A stretch of DNA of 58,492 bases from Paenibacillaceae bacterium (GTDB taxonomy: Bacteria > Bacillota > Bacilli > Paenibacillales > NBRC-103111). The stretch spans positions 1 to 58,492 of the forward strand of contig JAQSYI010000049.1 of NCBI GenBank assembly GCA_029256185.1, read 5' to 3'. The position numbers were made by a program, and so were the translations under genes. Below are positions 17,401 through 26,376 of this stretch, one piece after another; the stretch's first letter is position 1; every line of letters begins with the position of its first letter. Below the pieces are notes generated by a model, which did no database searches, had not been told where the DNA came from, and saw nothing but the letters and a program-made list of their open reading frames with translations.

Positions 17401-17506
17401 GGTTGTGGTTCCCGTCATCTATGAGCTCTTGTACTTCCGCCAATCGGCCAGACAGCGCAAGGCGCAGGCCAAGACGGAGGCCTTGGCGAAAAACCTTGCC
17501 TTATAA
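14483..17506 (+). CDS. RND-family efflux transporter (SwrC/AcrB type)
   Basis: 1007 residues with the duplicated RND layout: TM1 (about 13-30), a large periplasmic-type loop, TM2-6 (about 330-470), TM7 (about 515), a second loop, and TM8-12 (about 830-980). GGVAVAVGRLVDDSIVVIENI carries the paired acidic residues of TM4 needed for proton relay. In Bacillus the homologue SwrC (YerP) exports surfactin and fatty acids. No membrane-fusion or outer-membrane partner is nearby, as is normal in Gram-positives. GGGAG lies 13 bases upstream of the ATG. Confidence 0.93.
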   Translation: MSLFTKWSFKNKSAVGLLVVMALVIGIMSYFRLPMEFLPSADNPQVTITAIGPGYDSRSMESQVTGPLEDVLATVKGKSSMFSTSGDGYSKIDINFESKTDMKEAKAEVQEAVDTITLPQGVMKPFVLLLNTSMIPVSEFSIAFKEGLTAKEKETEQKRVMNELQELDGVGNVMLNGQSAPTVAVKVDMQKLATSGVPVQSLMGILQGRSLSASIGQKTIDGTTGNIKVLSSIDSLDALKRLPVAPGVQLADITTIELKDSQVSVSRLNGKEVLFASVSKEQSANAVAVGKSVQEAVDRINEENKNVELNVFFSTSDMVVSSVNSMMQEVLMGALFATIVILLFLRNIRATLITIVSIPLSLAITLYLLSVSGVTLNIITLGGVAVAVGRLVDDSIVVIENIYRRLQHEKFSVDMIIGATKEVATAITASTITTVAVFLPMGLLEGALQAFLLPFALTVAYSLLASLLVALTVVPLLSSVLLRNTRMKEHEGSKTFTRFLDWNLRHKYVSVGLAVVLFFGSIYTYYVMPKGAIDSSDNSLVSISLQYPGDTPVAKVIEEGKKLETTLISRKDEVKYVLMQNGNSADAAKWGNVVSPTLVSLSVVMKEGADGKALIEDIKKQQEQFPGGQLTVRAMELMGSTSTNVTVDIVGDNDADNGQVASQLMEKMKTVEGVVKVSSNQQETKPVYNVKVDPARANGQEVAMQLQGMLNAVPIGTISLNEKQSNVMLEPLVNPTQFADLNNIPVGTAAGTVPLGQIASIEKNNEPSNLFHKDGSTYIRITAQADAKMLSKVGQDVQKAADSLTPPEGVKILVGGASADQMEDMGSLYMIMIISIFLVYLIMVLTFRTLRAPLAIIMSLPLAAIGAVLALIISGVTPDYTALFGALMLVGIVVTNAIVLIDRVKHNEAHMTIREAILEAATIRMRPILMTAIATICAMLPLLFGHSETGSIVSQSLAIVVIGGLSVATALTLVVVPVIYELLYFRQSARQRKAQAKTEALAKNLAL

Positions 17507-17542
17507 GGCATATCCATCATTCTCTTCATGATTCATGCAAAA

Positions 17543-17579
17543 GCGCCGCGGCAGCTTCTTACAGCCGCGGTGTTTTTTT
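17543..17579 (+). terminator. Rho-independent terminator of the RND pump gene
   Basis: A GC-rich stem (CGCCGCGGC with GCCGCGGTG) around an 11-base loop is followed by seven T. Confidence 0.9.
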
Positions 17580-17655
17580 CTATTCCGGCAAAATTGGGCT
17601 AACCCGGCAAAGCAGCATTGTCTATTCATCCATAAACAGCTACTATAAGGGAGGG

Positions 17656-18657
17656 ATGGGGCTGCTGCTGGCCCGATCAAGCAAAAATATGGCCGGGGTG
17701 ATGAAGAAGATGTGGATAGGGGCCGGTATTGCCGTAATTGTCTTGCTGTTAGCCGCCCTGTTAGCGGCGTTGTGGCATTTCTCCGACAAAGTCATTCATA
17801 TTAAGGTATGGGGCCAGGAACGGATTGAACAATTTGAGGTGAATAGCGGGGTTCTGAAGCTTGAGTATCTGGCCGCGCTGCCCAAGGAAGAAGTCAGTAT
17901 CCCTTCCCCTTACGGCTATGAGCTGAAGGGATGGTTTATCCCCCGGCAGGAGCCCTCCTCCAAAACCGTGATTCTGGTGCATGGCGTTACCCGCTCCAGA
18001 TTGACCTCCATCAAATATGTGGAGCTATTCCGCAAGCGGGGCTTCCATGTGCTGGTGTACGATCAGAGGCGGCACGGACAAAGCGGCGGCGGCACCACCA
18101 CTTACGGCTATTATGAAAAGTATGATCTGAAGGCCTGCGTGGATTGGGTTCTGGAAAGGACAGGAGCGGGATCCGCCGTCGGCATCCACGGGGAATCCAT
18201 GGGCGCCGCAACCGCTCTGCAGCACGCCGCGATCGACAACCGGGCCAGCTTCTATATTGCGGATTGCCCCTACTCTAATATCACAGAGCAGCTGATCTAC
18301 CGGCTGAAGGTGGAATACGGGCTGCCAGCCTATCCCTTGATCCCGCTGGTGGCTCTGATCTGCAGGCTGCGGGCGCGCTTCCGGCTCCATGACGCCGCCT
18401 CTCTCTTAAGCCTTCAGTCTGTGGAGACCCCCATTCTGTTCGTGCACGGGGAGAACGACACTTACATCGAGAAGCAAATGACCGAAGCCATGTACAGCAT
18501 CAAGTCAGGCAGGAAGCAGCTTTATCTGGCTCCCAATGCCGATCATGCCGAGGCATACATGAAGAACCCCGACGAGTATGATCGGGTCGTCGGGGATTTT
18601 TTACAGGAAATTGGAATCGCTATAGACGACGCACAGAGCATCCCCACAGAAGGATGA
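17656..18657 (+). CDS. Membrane-anchored alpha/beta hydrolase
   Basis: Up to 333 residues; the start may instead be the ATG at 17701 (MKKMWIGAG), which places the membrane helix at the N-terminus. After the helix comes a hydrolase fold: ILVHGVTRSR (oxyanion region), HGESMGAATA (nucleophile Ser), FVHGENDTYI (Asp) and APNADHAEAY (His). It resembles YqkD-type serine hydrolases of bacilli. Substrate unknown. The ribosome binding site is AAGGGAGGG next to the first ATG, weaker before the second. Confidence 0.82.
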   Translation: MGLLLARSSKNMAGVMKKMWIGAGIAVIVLLLAALLAALWHFSDKVIHIKVWGQERIEQFEVNSGVLKLEYLAALPKEEVSIPSPYGYELKGWFIPRQEPSSKTVILVHGVTRSRLTSIKYVELFRKRGFHVLVYDQRRHGQSGGGTTTYGYYEKYDLKACVDWVLERTGAGSAVGIHGESMGAATALQHAAIDNRASFYIADCPYSNITEQLIYRLKVEYGLPAYPLIPLVALICRLRARFRLHDAASLLSLQSVETPILFVHGENDTYIEKQMTEAMYSIKSGRKQLYLAPNADHAEAYMKNPDEYDRVVGDFLQEIGIAIDDAQSIPTEG

Positions 18658-18704
18658 AATATCGAAGCCGGCCTTTGGTTGACCTGCCAATTTCGAGACT
18701 TCCC

Positions 18705-18741
18705 TGACAAGATCCGGCGACATGCCGGATCTTGTCATTTT
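18705..18741 (+). terminator. Rho-independent terminator
   Basis: Perfect 14-base stem (TGACAAGATCCGGC with GCCGGATCTTGTCA), five-base loop, then TTTTC. Terminates the hydrolase gene at 17656. Confidence 0.8.
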
Positions 18742-18769
18742 CACGGGCAGCATAAGGATCGGAGCCGGC

Positions 18770-21007
18770 TCAGGAAGAGCTTCCCGGGCTTTCTTCGGCT
18801 ATCGGCACATACCGCCCCGGCCAGAACGCCCTGCGGCCAAGCAGCACCGTAAGTGCCGGCACCAGGAACGGGCGGACCACGAAGGTATCGAGCAGCACGC
18901 CAATGGCGGTGATAATGCCGAAGTGCACCAGAATCTGCATCGGCAGGGTACCCAATACGGCGAAGGTTCCCGCCAGAATAAGCCCCGCGGAGGTGATAAC
19001 CGAGCCGCTCTCCGCCACTCCCTCCTTAATGGCCCGCTTCAAGGGCATGCTGCGGCTTTTTTGCCAGATGCCCGAGACCATGAAGATGTTGTAATCCTCG
19101 CCCAGGGCTACCAGGAATACGAAAGCATACAAGGGCATGAAGCCTTGGATGGCCTCTGCTCCCATCACATAATGAATAATCAGCCAACCAAGCCCCAACG
19201 CGGAAAAGTAAGACAGCAGCACGGTTCCCATCAGATACAGCATCGCTGTGATGGAGCGGAGATACACGAGCAGCAGGACGGCAATCAGCACGATGACTAC
19301 GGGAATAATAACTCTGGCATCACGTGCGCCTGTTTCCCTGGTATCGAATTGGGTTGCTGTCTGGCCGGACAGCCAGACCTTCCCGTCAGGCCCGGCAATA
19401 CCCGAGGAGGCTAGCAACTCCTCCATGCTGCTGCGCAAATCCGGGATATGATCCATGGCTTCATTGGAATATGGATTAACGGACAGTTCCACCTCGTAGG
19501 CCACGATGGCGGGATTCTGTACTCCCTGAGCCGGCTCCGACACGCGGCTTACATAAGGCAGAGCCTCGAGCACGGCAGCCGCGTCCACCTGCTTGCCTTC
19601 CGTATCCAGCATCACCTTCACGGGAGCCAATTCACCGGGTGTAAACTGGTCGGCAATAATCGTGAAGCCTTCCCGGGAAGCCATATCCTCCGGAAAGGAA
19701 GACAGGGTATCGAAGGTATAGACAATCCTGGGCGCAAAGGAAGCCAGGCCTCCCAGGAGCAGCAATGTGACTGCAGTAATGGTCCATGGCTTGCGGACAA
19801 TCAGGCTGCCGAATCCTCCGCTGAACCGGCGCGGCCGTTCCGGGTGGACAACGGGCTTGCCCTTGCGCTTGGCTCGTTCCTCCTGCTGCTCAGGCGTCCG
19901 TGGTATGAACGGGTAGAAGGAGGCTCTTCCCAGAACGGCCAGCAGGGCGGGCACCAGTGTCAGGCTGGCCAGGCCCATCACAAGAATAGACAGGCTGAAG
20001 GGAACGGCAAAGCGCTCATAGGCCCCGTACTCCGCAAGCAAGAGAGCAAACAGGGAGAGAACCACCGTAAAGCCGCTCATGGCAATGGCTCCTGATGAAC
20101 CGCTGATTGCTCCGAGCAGCGCTTTGGTCTTGTCGTTCTCCACCTTAAGATTATGCCGGAAGCGGGCAATCAGGAACAAGCAGTAGTCCGTGCCTGCTCC
20201 AAACAGCAGCACAGTCATGATGGACAATGCCTGGGAATCCAGAGCAATAAAGCCTTGGCTTGCCATCCAGCCCAGCAGGGGATTGACCGTTATGTAAGCG
20301 AATCCTACCGCAACCAGGGGGATCAGCGCCAGAATCGGCGAACGGTAGATGAGCAGCAGGCACACCAGCACAAGCACCACAGTGCCCAGCAGCAAGGACA
20401 CGTCCGCATTCTTGAACAGACCTACTGCATCGACGGAGATTCCCACCGGTCCCGTGACCCGTGCACTCAGAAGCGCGCCGGAGTCTGCAGGTTCTTCAAA
20501 CGGATTATGTCCCAGCACAGCAGCGGTCCGCTCCTGCAGGAGAGCAAGACTTTCCTTGAAGGCTTCCGTCCCCGCTTCCTTATGGAACATTACCGGGAAT
20601 ACCAGCGTACTGCCGTCGGCGGATAGCTGGGATTTCAATGCCGGCAGCGGCACATTATGAAGCGGCGCCGCCATCTGCTGCTCCGGCAGAGGCTGCTCTT
20701 CCAACTGCTTGGTCAGTTGCTGGATTCCGGCTAATTCCGGTTCGGAGATGCCTCCGGTTTTGTGCCATACCAGCAAGGCAGGTATTCCGGAGCCATTAGG
20801 GAATTCCCGGGCAGCCAGGAGTTCTGCCTGAACGGAAGCGGTTTTACTGCTTAAGTTAGCGGCATTATTGTTCTCCTGACTCTTGGCCGACGGTAATACG
20901 GCACTTAATAGGACTGCTGCCGCCAGCCACAGGATAATGGTGATCCACTTGGTGCGCGGCCCTGCTACCCACTTTCCGTAACGTTGCAGTCGGTACTCGC
21001 TGGACAT
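18770..21007 (-). CDS. MMPL-family transporter (YdgH/YdfJ-like)
   Basis: 745 residues. TM1 is at about 20-38, followed by an extracytoplasmic loop, TM2-6 (about 200-350), TM7 (about 400-420), a second loop, and TM8-12 (about 560-725). Two MMPL domains are related to RND pumps; GTDYCLFLIARFRHN and GEDYNIFMVSGIW carry the Asp-Tyr pairs characteristic of this family. Predicted lipid or drug exporter. Monocistronic; it is convergent with the hydrolase gene and divergent from the LysM-3D gene. Confidence 0.92.
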   Translation of the reverse strand: MSSEYRLQRYGKWVAGPRTKWITIILWLAAAVLLSAVLPSAKSQENNNAANLSSKTASVQAELLAAREFPNGSGIPALLVWHKTGGISEPELAGIQQLTKQLEEQPLPEQQMAAPLHNVPLPALKSQLSADGSTLVFPVMFHKEAGTEAFKESLALLQERTAAVLGHNPFEEPADSGALLSARVTGPVGISVDAVGLFKNADVSLLLGTVVLVLVCLLLIYRSPILALIPLVAVGFAYITVNPLLGWMASQGFIALDSQALSIMTVLLFGAGTDYCLFLIARFRHNLKVENDKTKALLGAISGSSGAIAMSGFTVVLSLFALLLAEYGAYERFAVPFSLSILVMGLASLTLVPALLAVLGRASFYPFIPRTPEQQEERAKRKGKPVVHPERPRRFSGGFGSLIVRKPWTITAVTLLLLGGLASFAPRIVYTFDTLSSFPEDMASREGFTIIADQFTPGELAPVKVMLDTEGKQVDAAAVLEALPYVSRVSEPAQGVQNPAIVAYEVELSVNPYSNEAMDHIPDLRSSMEELLASSGIAGPDGKVWLSGQTATQFDTRETGARDARVIIPVVIVLIAVLLLVYLRSITAMLYLMGTVLLSYFSALGLGWLIIHYVMGAEAIQGFMPLYAFVFLVALGEDYNIFMVSGIWQKSRSMPLKRAIKEGVAESGSVITSAGLILAGTFAVLGTLPMQILVHFGIITAIGVLLDTFVVRPFLVPALTVLLGRRAFWPGRYVPIAEESPGSSS

Positions 21008-21184
21008 TGCGCTTCACTCCTCATCTTCGATTTCCGGGAAGCTCTAGCTTTTTTTGGTAGAGTATGTATATTCGCGGGTAAAAGCGGTCATCCTATTGCT
21101 AATGCATATTCTCATAGATTCATAGAGCCGCAAAAGACAGTCCGTGACTGCCTGGGCTCAAAACTATTAGGAGGATGATCCCCC

Positions 21185-21889
21185 ATGATTCACCGGATTC
21201 GCTTATTATTGACATTAACCCTTTTGCTGGGATTGCTCAGCCCCCTCGGTCATGCATCTGCTTACCATGCCGTTGCCAATGAAGAAGCCAGCCGTTCCGC
21301 CGCCAACGATACGGAACAATATTACAGGTACAGAGGCATTACCACTATAAAAGTTCCACAATCGGCTGATGTACCCTATGTCGTCAACGCGGGAGATACC
21401 CTGTATGAAATCGCCAACAGCTTCGATACCACAATTGCAGCTATTCAAGCGTACAATCATATCAGCAACCCGAATCTGCTGCACATCGGTCAGGAGCTGA
21501 AGATTCCGGTTGTCCAAGAAGAAGTGTCCCTGCCCTTGACCCTGCCCCTGCTGGAAGGAAAGGAACCCATCATCGAGAAGGTGCTGACCTCAACGCTGAC
21601 CGCCTATACCGCAGGAGTGGAATCAACGGGCAAGACTCCGTCCCATCCCCAATACGGCATCACCTACAGCGGGGTCAGAGCGGAGGAGGGCCGCACAGTA
21701 GCGGTTGATCCCAAGGTAATCCCCCTCGGCTCTATCGTGTATATCGAAGGGGTGGGCATCCGCAAGGCTGAAGATACGGGTTCCGCAATCAAGGGCTCCA
21801 AGATCGACGTGTATATGGAAGATGTGAGTGAAGCCCGGACGTTTGGGCGCAAGCATAATGTCAAAGTGTTTGTTTTGGCCACTGCCTAA
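21185..21889 (+). CDS. Secreted LysM and 3D domain cell-wall protein
   Basis: 234 residues. Signal peptide (1-26), a LysM domain (about 62-107; YVVNAGDTLYEIANSFDTT) that binds peptidoglycan, and a C-terminal 3D domain (about 140-234) with its Asp residues in VAVDP, AEDTGSAIKG and KIDVYMED. The 3D fold is that of MltA/Rpf-like wall-active enzymes such as YocH. TTAGGAGG precedes the ATG by seven bases. Its last codons overlap the convergent EEP gene by four bases. Confidence 0.92.
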   Translation: MIHRIRLLLTLTLLLGLLSPLGHASAYHAVANEEASRSAANDTEQYYRYRGITTIKVPQSADVPYVVNAGDTLYEIANSFDTTIAAIQAYNHISNPNLLHIGQELKIPVVQEEVSLPLTLPLLEGKEPIIEKVLTSTLTAYTAGVESTGKTPSHPQYGITYSGVRAEEGRTVAVDPKVIPLGSIVYIEGVGIRKAEDTGSAIKGSKIDVYMEDVSEARTFGRKHNVKVFVLATA

Positions 21890-22719
21890 CGGTTTGGCCG
21901 GCAGCCCTGCCTGTTAGCGGAGCGCAGCTTGAACACAGCGGTAACAGGATAATGATCCGAAGGAAACTGGCCTCCGTATTTGGAGCGGATTACATCCCCG
22001 TGCTCGGGCATCAGTCCGAAGCCGCCGAATAGAAAATCAATCGGCTCTCCCTTCTTCCCCCCCAGGAAGCCGTGAAAGGTACTGCCCGCATGGCGGGGAT
22101 CGGCAAAAGCATTGCAGAGAGGAGCCTGAGGTCCATCGTGCTCCTCTTCATCGCCTGATAAGAACCGGATGGCGGGGTGGCCGGGACCGGCGTTGAAATC
22201 GCCGGACAACAGTACGGGACTCGGGCCAAACTGCTCCTGATGCTGCTGAATAATCTGCCAGATGAGCTGGACGCCACGGATTCTGGCCTCCTGGCCCACA
22301 TGGTCCAGATGGGTATTGTAGACCATGATGGCCGTGCCCTGCTCCTGCAGAAGGCTCATTCTGGCCCAAGTGCATATCCGCGGAAACCGGGCGTCCCAGC
22401 CGATGCTGCCCGGCTGCTCCGGTGTCTCCGAGAGCCACAGCTGTCCCCAATCAATAAGCTTCAGCTTTTTGGAATGAAAGTAGATGGCGTTATGCTCGCC
22501 TTTGCCGCCTGGCCCACGCCCTGTGCCTACCCGCCCGTACTCCGGCAGCAGGCGGTCCAGATCGCGGAGCATGCAGGCGGTTCCCTCCTGCGTCCCCACC
22601 AGCCAGGGTTTCTGGAGCGAGATAGTCAAAGCGGCGCTCTCTCTGCGGAAGATCCAGGACCGATGCAGGTCCATGAGCCTGGATACCCTCAAATTAAAGC
22701 TCATTGCAGTTATGTTCAC
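21886..22719 (-). CDS. Endonuclease/exonuclease/phosphatase family protein
   Basis: 277 residues with the complete EEP catalytic set: MSFNLRV (Asn), GTQEG (Glu), YNTHLDHVG (His/Asp), LSGDFNAGP (Asp/Asn), PIDFLFGG (Asp) and SDHYPVTA (Asp/His). Metal-dependent phosphodiesterase acting on a sugar, lipid or nucleic acid phosphoester; no signal peptide. It is downstream of a metallophosphoesterase gene on the same strand, 122 bases away. Confidence 0.9.
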   Translation of the reverse strand: MNITAMSFNLRVSRLMDLHRSWIFRRESAALTISLQKPWLVGTQEGTACMLRDLDRLLPEYGRVGTGRGPGGKGEHNAIYFHSKKLKLIDWGQLWLSETPEQPGSIGWDARFPRICTWARMSLLQEQGTAIMVYNTHLDHVGQEARIRGVQLIWQIIQQHQEQFGPSPVLLSGDFNAGPGHPAIRFLSGDEEEHDGPQAPLCNAFADPRHAGSTFHGFLGGKKGEPIDFLFGGFGLMPEHGDVIRSKYGGQFPSDHYPVTAVFKLRSANRQGCRPNR

Positions 22720-22841
22720 GGGGCTGCCTACGTCCTTTCATCTCCGTTCCCTTTATCCTGAAATAACAGATCCTGGAATATGGCAAGATGATGTCATTCC
22801 TATTATGAACCTCCTGCCTGACTTTACGCAACTTATTCCCG

Positions 22842-23609
22842 CTACAAATGATGAACCGTAATCTCGCTGCGCACGAACAGCCTGGCATTGATTCCCGCCT
22901 GGCCAATCCCCTTGGAGATGTAGAACGGACCTTGGGGGCAGCGGTGGAAGCCTTTGTATATCCCCTTAGACGGCAGCTCGCCCTTGGACTTCAATTTGAA
23001 GAAGAAGGGAATGTTGAACTGCTTGCCGTGCAGATGCCCCGACATCAGATAATCGAAACGGCGGCGGATGTGAGGCACTACATTGGGATCATGAGTGAGC
23101 ACAACAATCCGCTCCTCTGCGCGCACGGACGGAAGCGCACGCTGCGCCTTGCTGTGCCCGGTGCCGAAATCATCGATGCCTGCCAGCCAGAATGTGTCCA
23201 GCCGGACCGCTTCATTGCGGAGAACCCGGACGCCGTAGCTGCGCAGCAAATCAAGGAGAAGTCCTATGGCCGCCTTCAGCTTATAGTCGTGGTTGCCCAA
23301 CACCGCATAGACGGGCACGCCGATGGACGTAAGGGACTTCAGATACGGATTTAGCCGGGGCAAGTACCGGACATTCCTCGTAAAATCCCCCGATATGAAA
23401 ATATAATCCGGCCGCGCCTCACGCACGGTCCGTTCCAACCGCTCCGGACTTATCCTCAGCTTCTCCACATGAAGATCACTGATCTGAACGATCCGCTTAT
23501 GCAAGCCCAGAGAATGATTCACCTGCTCCACCTTCAGCCATTGGGTCGGGACAATCAATAACCCGTAACCTGCAGCTGCCAGACCGATTAGCATTTCCCA
23601 AGGAAACAT
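22842..23609 (-). CDS. Membrane-anchored metallophosphoesterase (YkuE/YaeI-like)
   Basis: 255 residues. One N-terminal helix (about 5-22), then the calcineurin-like motifs: ISDLHVEK, FISGDFTR, VLGNHDYK, VLTHDPN and MSGHLHGKQ. YaeI/LpxG-like relatives act on phospholipid or lipid head groups at the membrane. A start at 23609 has GGAGGGG upstream. Confidence 0.9.
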   Translation of the reverse strand: MFPWEMLIGLAAAGYGLLIVPTQWLKVEQVNHSLGLHKRIVQISDLHVEKLRISPERLERTVREARPDYIFISGDFTRNVRYLPRLNPYLKSLTSIGVPVYAVLGNHDYKLKAAIGLLLDLLRSYGVRVLRNEAVRLDTFWLAGIDDFGTGHSKAQRALPSVRAEERIVVLTHDPNVVPHIRRRFDYLMSGHLHGKQFNIPFFFKLKSKGELPSKGIYKGFHRCPQGPFYISKGIGQAGINARLFVRSEITVHHL

Positions 23610-23718
23610 CCTTTGTCCCTCCCCTCCTTTTCCCTCTAGGGTAACATGAATGGCACGAACGGTGCGAATGAACGGAATCAGAATCTATATTTATGAGCGC
23701 AGATAAACGCTTATACTT

Positions 23719-23747
23719 TTGTCAGCATTTTTTATTCGCGGTATACT
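23719..23747 (+). promoter_or_regulatory. Sigma-A-type promoter
   Basis: TTGTCA (23719-23724), 17-base spacer, TATACT (23742-23747), 40 bases upstream of the lactonase start. Confidence 0.75.
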
Positions 23748-23787
23748 TGGTAAATAATGAAATCATCCCATATGGAGGAAACCATCT

Positions 23788-24870
23788 ATGAATTATCAAC
23801 CGGAGAAGAAAACGGTGGTGTTTCTGGGTTCATACGCCAATGCGGAGGAGCTTGGGATACATGCCTGCTTCTTCGATGAGGCAACCGGGAAATTAACCGT
23901 TGCAGCGCAAATCGGCGGGGTCAAAAATCCCACATTCCTGGACGTGGATGCCGATAACCGGATCCTGTACTCTCTTGCCGAGGAAACGGACCAGGAAGGC
24001 AACCGCACCGGGGCCGCTGTATCTTACAGGATCCACCCGGAAACTCTGCAACTGGAGCCCATCAGCCGGGAGCGGACCACAAGGGGCCCTGCCTGTCATC
24101 TGAAGCTGGACGCAACCAGGCAAAACCTGCTTACCTCAAGCTATCAGGGAGGCATGGCGGGAATCTCTCCCGTTCATGAGGACGGCCGGATCGGCCCCAT
24201 TGCCCAGGAGCATCAGCACTCGGGGGCAAGTCTGCTGCCTGTCCAGAGCCAGGCCCGTGTCCACTCCGTCACACTGGACCGCCGCAATCAATTCGCCGTG
24301 GTCTGCGACCTGGGTCTGGACAAGATCGTGGTATACCGTCTGGATGCGGACCGCCATACACTTACTCTCCATGGAGAAGCCAAGGTCCGGCCGGGTTCGG
24401 GGCCGCGCCACTTTGCGTTTCATCCCCATGGGCCTTACGGGTACGTGATCAATGAACTCAGTTCAACCATCACCGCATTTGCCTATCAGGAAAACGAAGG
24501 GACGCTGGCCGAGATCCAGACCGTCTCCACCCTGCCGGAGCATTTCCGGGGAGAGAATGCCTGCGCCGAAATCCAGGTTTCACCCGATGGCCGTTTCCTG
24601 TACGGCTCCAACCGCGGTCATGACAGCATTGCTGTCTTTGCGGTCAAGGATGAGGATGGAACCATTTCCCCGGTGGATCATGTATCCACATTGGGAGGAC
24701 ATCCCCGGCACTTTGCCCTCTCTCCGGACGGCAGATTTCTGCTGGCGGCCAACCGGGACGGCAATAATGTGGTAACCTTCGTCCGCAATCCGGAGACGGG
24801 AGGTCTCGCCTTCAACGGACAGCAGCTGGAGCTCTCCCAGCCGGTCTGCGTAAAATTTGCCCAATGGTAG
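23788..24870 (+). CDS. Lactonase family protein (6-phosphogluconolactonase-like beta-propeller)
   Basis: 360 residues of a seven-bladed propeller. Repeated blade motifs include GPRHFAFHPHGPYGYVINEL, EIQVSPDGRFLYGSNRGHDSI and HPRHFALSPDGRFLLAANRDG. The family (YbhE/YkgB) hydrolyses 6-phosphogluconolactone in the oxidative pentose phosphate pathway. TATGGAGGAAA precedes the ATG. Monocistronic with its own promoter. Confidence 0.9.
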   Translation: MNYQPEKKTVVFLGSYANAEELGIHACFFDEATGKLTVAAQIGGVKNPTFLDVDADNRILYSLAEETDQEGNRTGAAVSYRIHPETLQLEPISRERTTRGPACHLKLDATRQNLLTSSYQGGMAGISPVHEDGRIGPIAQEHQHSGASLLPVQSQARVHSVTLDRRNQFAVVCDLGLDKIVVYRLDADRHTLTLHGEAKVRPGSGPRHFAFHPHGPYGYVINELSSTITAFAYQENEGTLAEIQTVSTLPEHFRGENACAEIQVSPDGRFLYGSNRGHDSIAVFAVKDEDGTISPVDHVSTLGGHPRHFALSPDGRFLLAANRDGNNVVTFVRNPETGGLAFNGQQLELSQPVCVKFAQW

Positions 24871-24886
24871 CACGCCGGGAATTGCA

Positions 24887-24920
24887 AACGGACATGAGGC
24901 TGTTATTGCTCATGTCCGTT
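24887..24920 (+). terminator. Stem-loop between convergent genes
   Basis: Perfect 12-base stem (AACGGACATGAG with CTCATGTCCGTT), ten-base loop, followed by CCCGTTT. Serves as a terminator for the lactonase gene and could work in the opposite direction for the exopolysaccharide operon, although the T run is poor on both strands. Confidence 0.6.
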
Positions 24921-24969
24921 CCCGTTTATGGTTGCCGCCGCGGCCTCCTATCGGCCTTCCAGCTTCCCT

Positions 24970-26364
24970 TCAGCCTTCCATGGTCCATGACAGGTTGGGG
25001 CAATTCCGGTGCACATCGTCCCAGGAGGTGTACAGCTCCACGATCCGGTTGGGCTCGCGCCTGAAGCCGCTTTGCACCACAATGATCTCCAGCTCCTGCA
25101 CCGCGCGGATGCTGTGCAAGGTTTTCACCGGAATATGAAGCACATTCCCCGCCCGCACCTTCATGAAGTTGCCGTTGTGCACAAACTCGCCCTCGCCCTT
25201 CACAACCGTCCATACCTCTTCCCGGCCTACGTGCATGCGGTAGCTCAGATTGCTGCCTGCGTGAATGCAGACCCGCTTGGTGGAAGCACAGCGGCCGTCC
25301 TCGTAAGTCTGATCATCCAGAACCCGCAGCCACCCCCACTTTCGCTCTTCATACATGGGCTTTTGGTCATAATCCATGTAATCCTTGATCCGCTGGCTCT
25401 CGCTTTTGTCCGATACCAGGATACCGTCAGGACTGGCTGCCACCACCACGTTGGACAGACCGATGACGGAGACGGGGATTTCCGTCTCATTAATCAAGTG
25501 GGTGTTGCGGCAATCCTCGCTGATGGTCCCCCGGCCAATCTGCGGATTCCTCATTTCCTCGGTCAAGGTATTCCAGGTGCCAAGGTCCTTCCAATAGCCG
25601 TCATAAGGAAGCACGGCAATCCGCTCCGCCTGCTCCACTACCTCGTAGTCGAAACTGATCTTGGGAAGCGAATGGTACTGGAGCAGCAGCTCTTCATATT
25701 GGACCGGCAGCCCTCTCTGCTCCAGAATCCGAATCAGATAACCCAGCTTAAAAGCGAATACGCCGCAGTTCCATAAGGCATTGTGCTCCATCAGCCTGGC
25801 AGCCTGCTCCGCTGTAGGCTTCTCCCGGAAATGACTGACTCTCTGCACGTCCGCATAGGGGTCTTCCCCCTCTTGAGGAATGATATAGCCGTACTTGGAG
25901 GAGGGATATGCGGGCTTGACGCCAATCAGGGCCATGTGGGCCTCATCCCGGGCGATGACTCCTTCCATTTCCTTCACCTTGTCAAAAAAATGGTTCTCCG
26001 CATACAGATCCACCGGAAGAATCGCTGCGACTTCCTCCAGACCGGCTCCTGCTACTGAATAGAGATATACGGCAGCCAGCGCAATCGCCGGGAAGGTGTC
26101 TCTGCGCTCAGGCTCGATAATCAGCGCCACATGGGAGCCGACCTGGCTCTGCATCATCTCAATCTGGCCTGTGCCCGTTGCAATATAACTGCCCTTGCTG
26201 AGTCCGCTCTGCTCGAGCTGTCCCCAAACACGCTGCACCATGGAGACAAGCTGTCCGTCATCATTCTCCAGCACCTTGAGAAACTGCTTGGAGCGGGCGT
26301 CGTTGGACAGCGGCCATAGTCTCTTGCCGGAACCTCCGGATAACAGTACAAGCCTCACCTTCAT
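24970..26364 (-). CDS. manC: Mannose-1-phosphate guanylyltransferase (with cupin isomerase-like domain)
   Basis: 464 residues. The nucleotidyltransferase domain (about 1-340) starts with LLSGGSGKRLWPLSND, the GXGXRXLP pyrophosphorylase signature. The C-terminal cupin (about 360-450; GREEVWTVVKGEGEFV, HIPVKTLHSI) matches the mannose-6-phosphate isomerase part of type II enzymes. It makes GDP-mannose, the substrate of Gmd encoded in the same operon. GGAGGG is directly before the ATG, so a GTG two codons later is an alternative start. Last gene of the exopolysaccharide operon. Confidence 0.92.
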   Translation of the reverse strand: MKVRLVLLSGGSGKRLWPLSNDARSKQFLKVLENDDGQLVSMVQRVWGQLEQSGLSKGSYIATGTGQIEMMQSQVGSHVALIIEPERRDTFPAIALAAVYLYSVAGAGLEEVAAILPVDLYAENHFFDKVKEMEGVIARDEAHMALIGVKPAYPSSKYGYIIPQEGEDPYADVQRVSHFREKPTAEQAARLMEHNALWNCGVFAFKLGYLIRILEQRGLPVQYEELLLQYHSLPKISFDYEVVEQAERIAVLPYDGYWKDLGTWNTLTEEMRNPQIGRGTISEDCRNTHLINETEIPVSVIGLSNVVVAASPDGILVSDKSESQRIKDYMDYDQKPMYEERKWGWLRVLDDQTYEDGRCASTKRVCIHAGSNLSYRMHVGREEVWTVVKGEGEFVHNGNFMKVRAGNVLHIPVKTLHSIRAVQELEIIVVQSGFRREPNRIVELYTSWDDVHRNCPNLSWTMEG

Positions 26365-26376
26365 CCCTCCGCATCT

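Noticed and set aside
21020..21184. c-di-AMP (ydaO) riboswitch before the LysM-3D gene
   Set aside because: Such genes often have it, but the gap is too short and the conserved core is not present.
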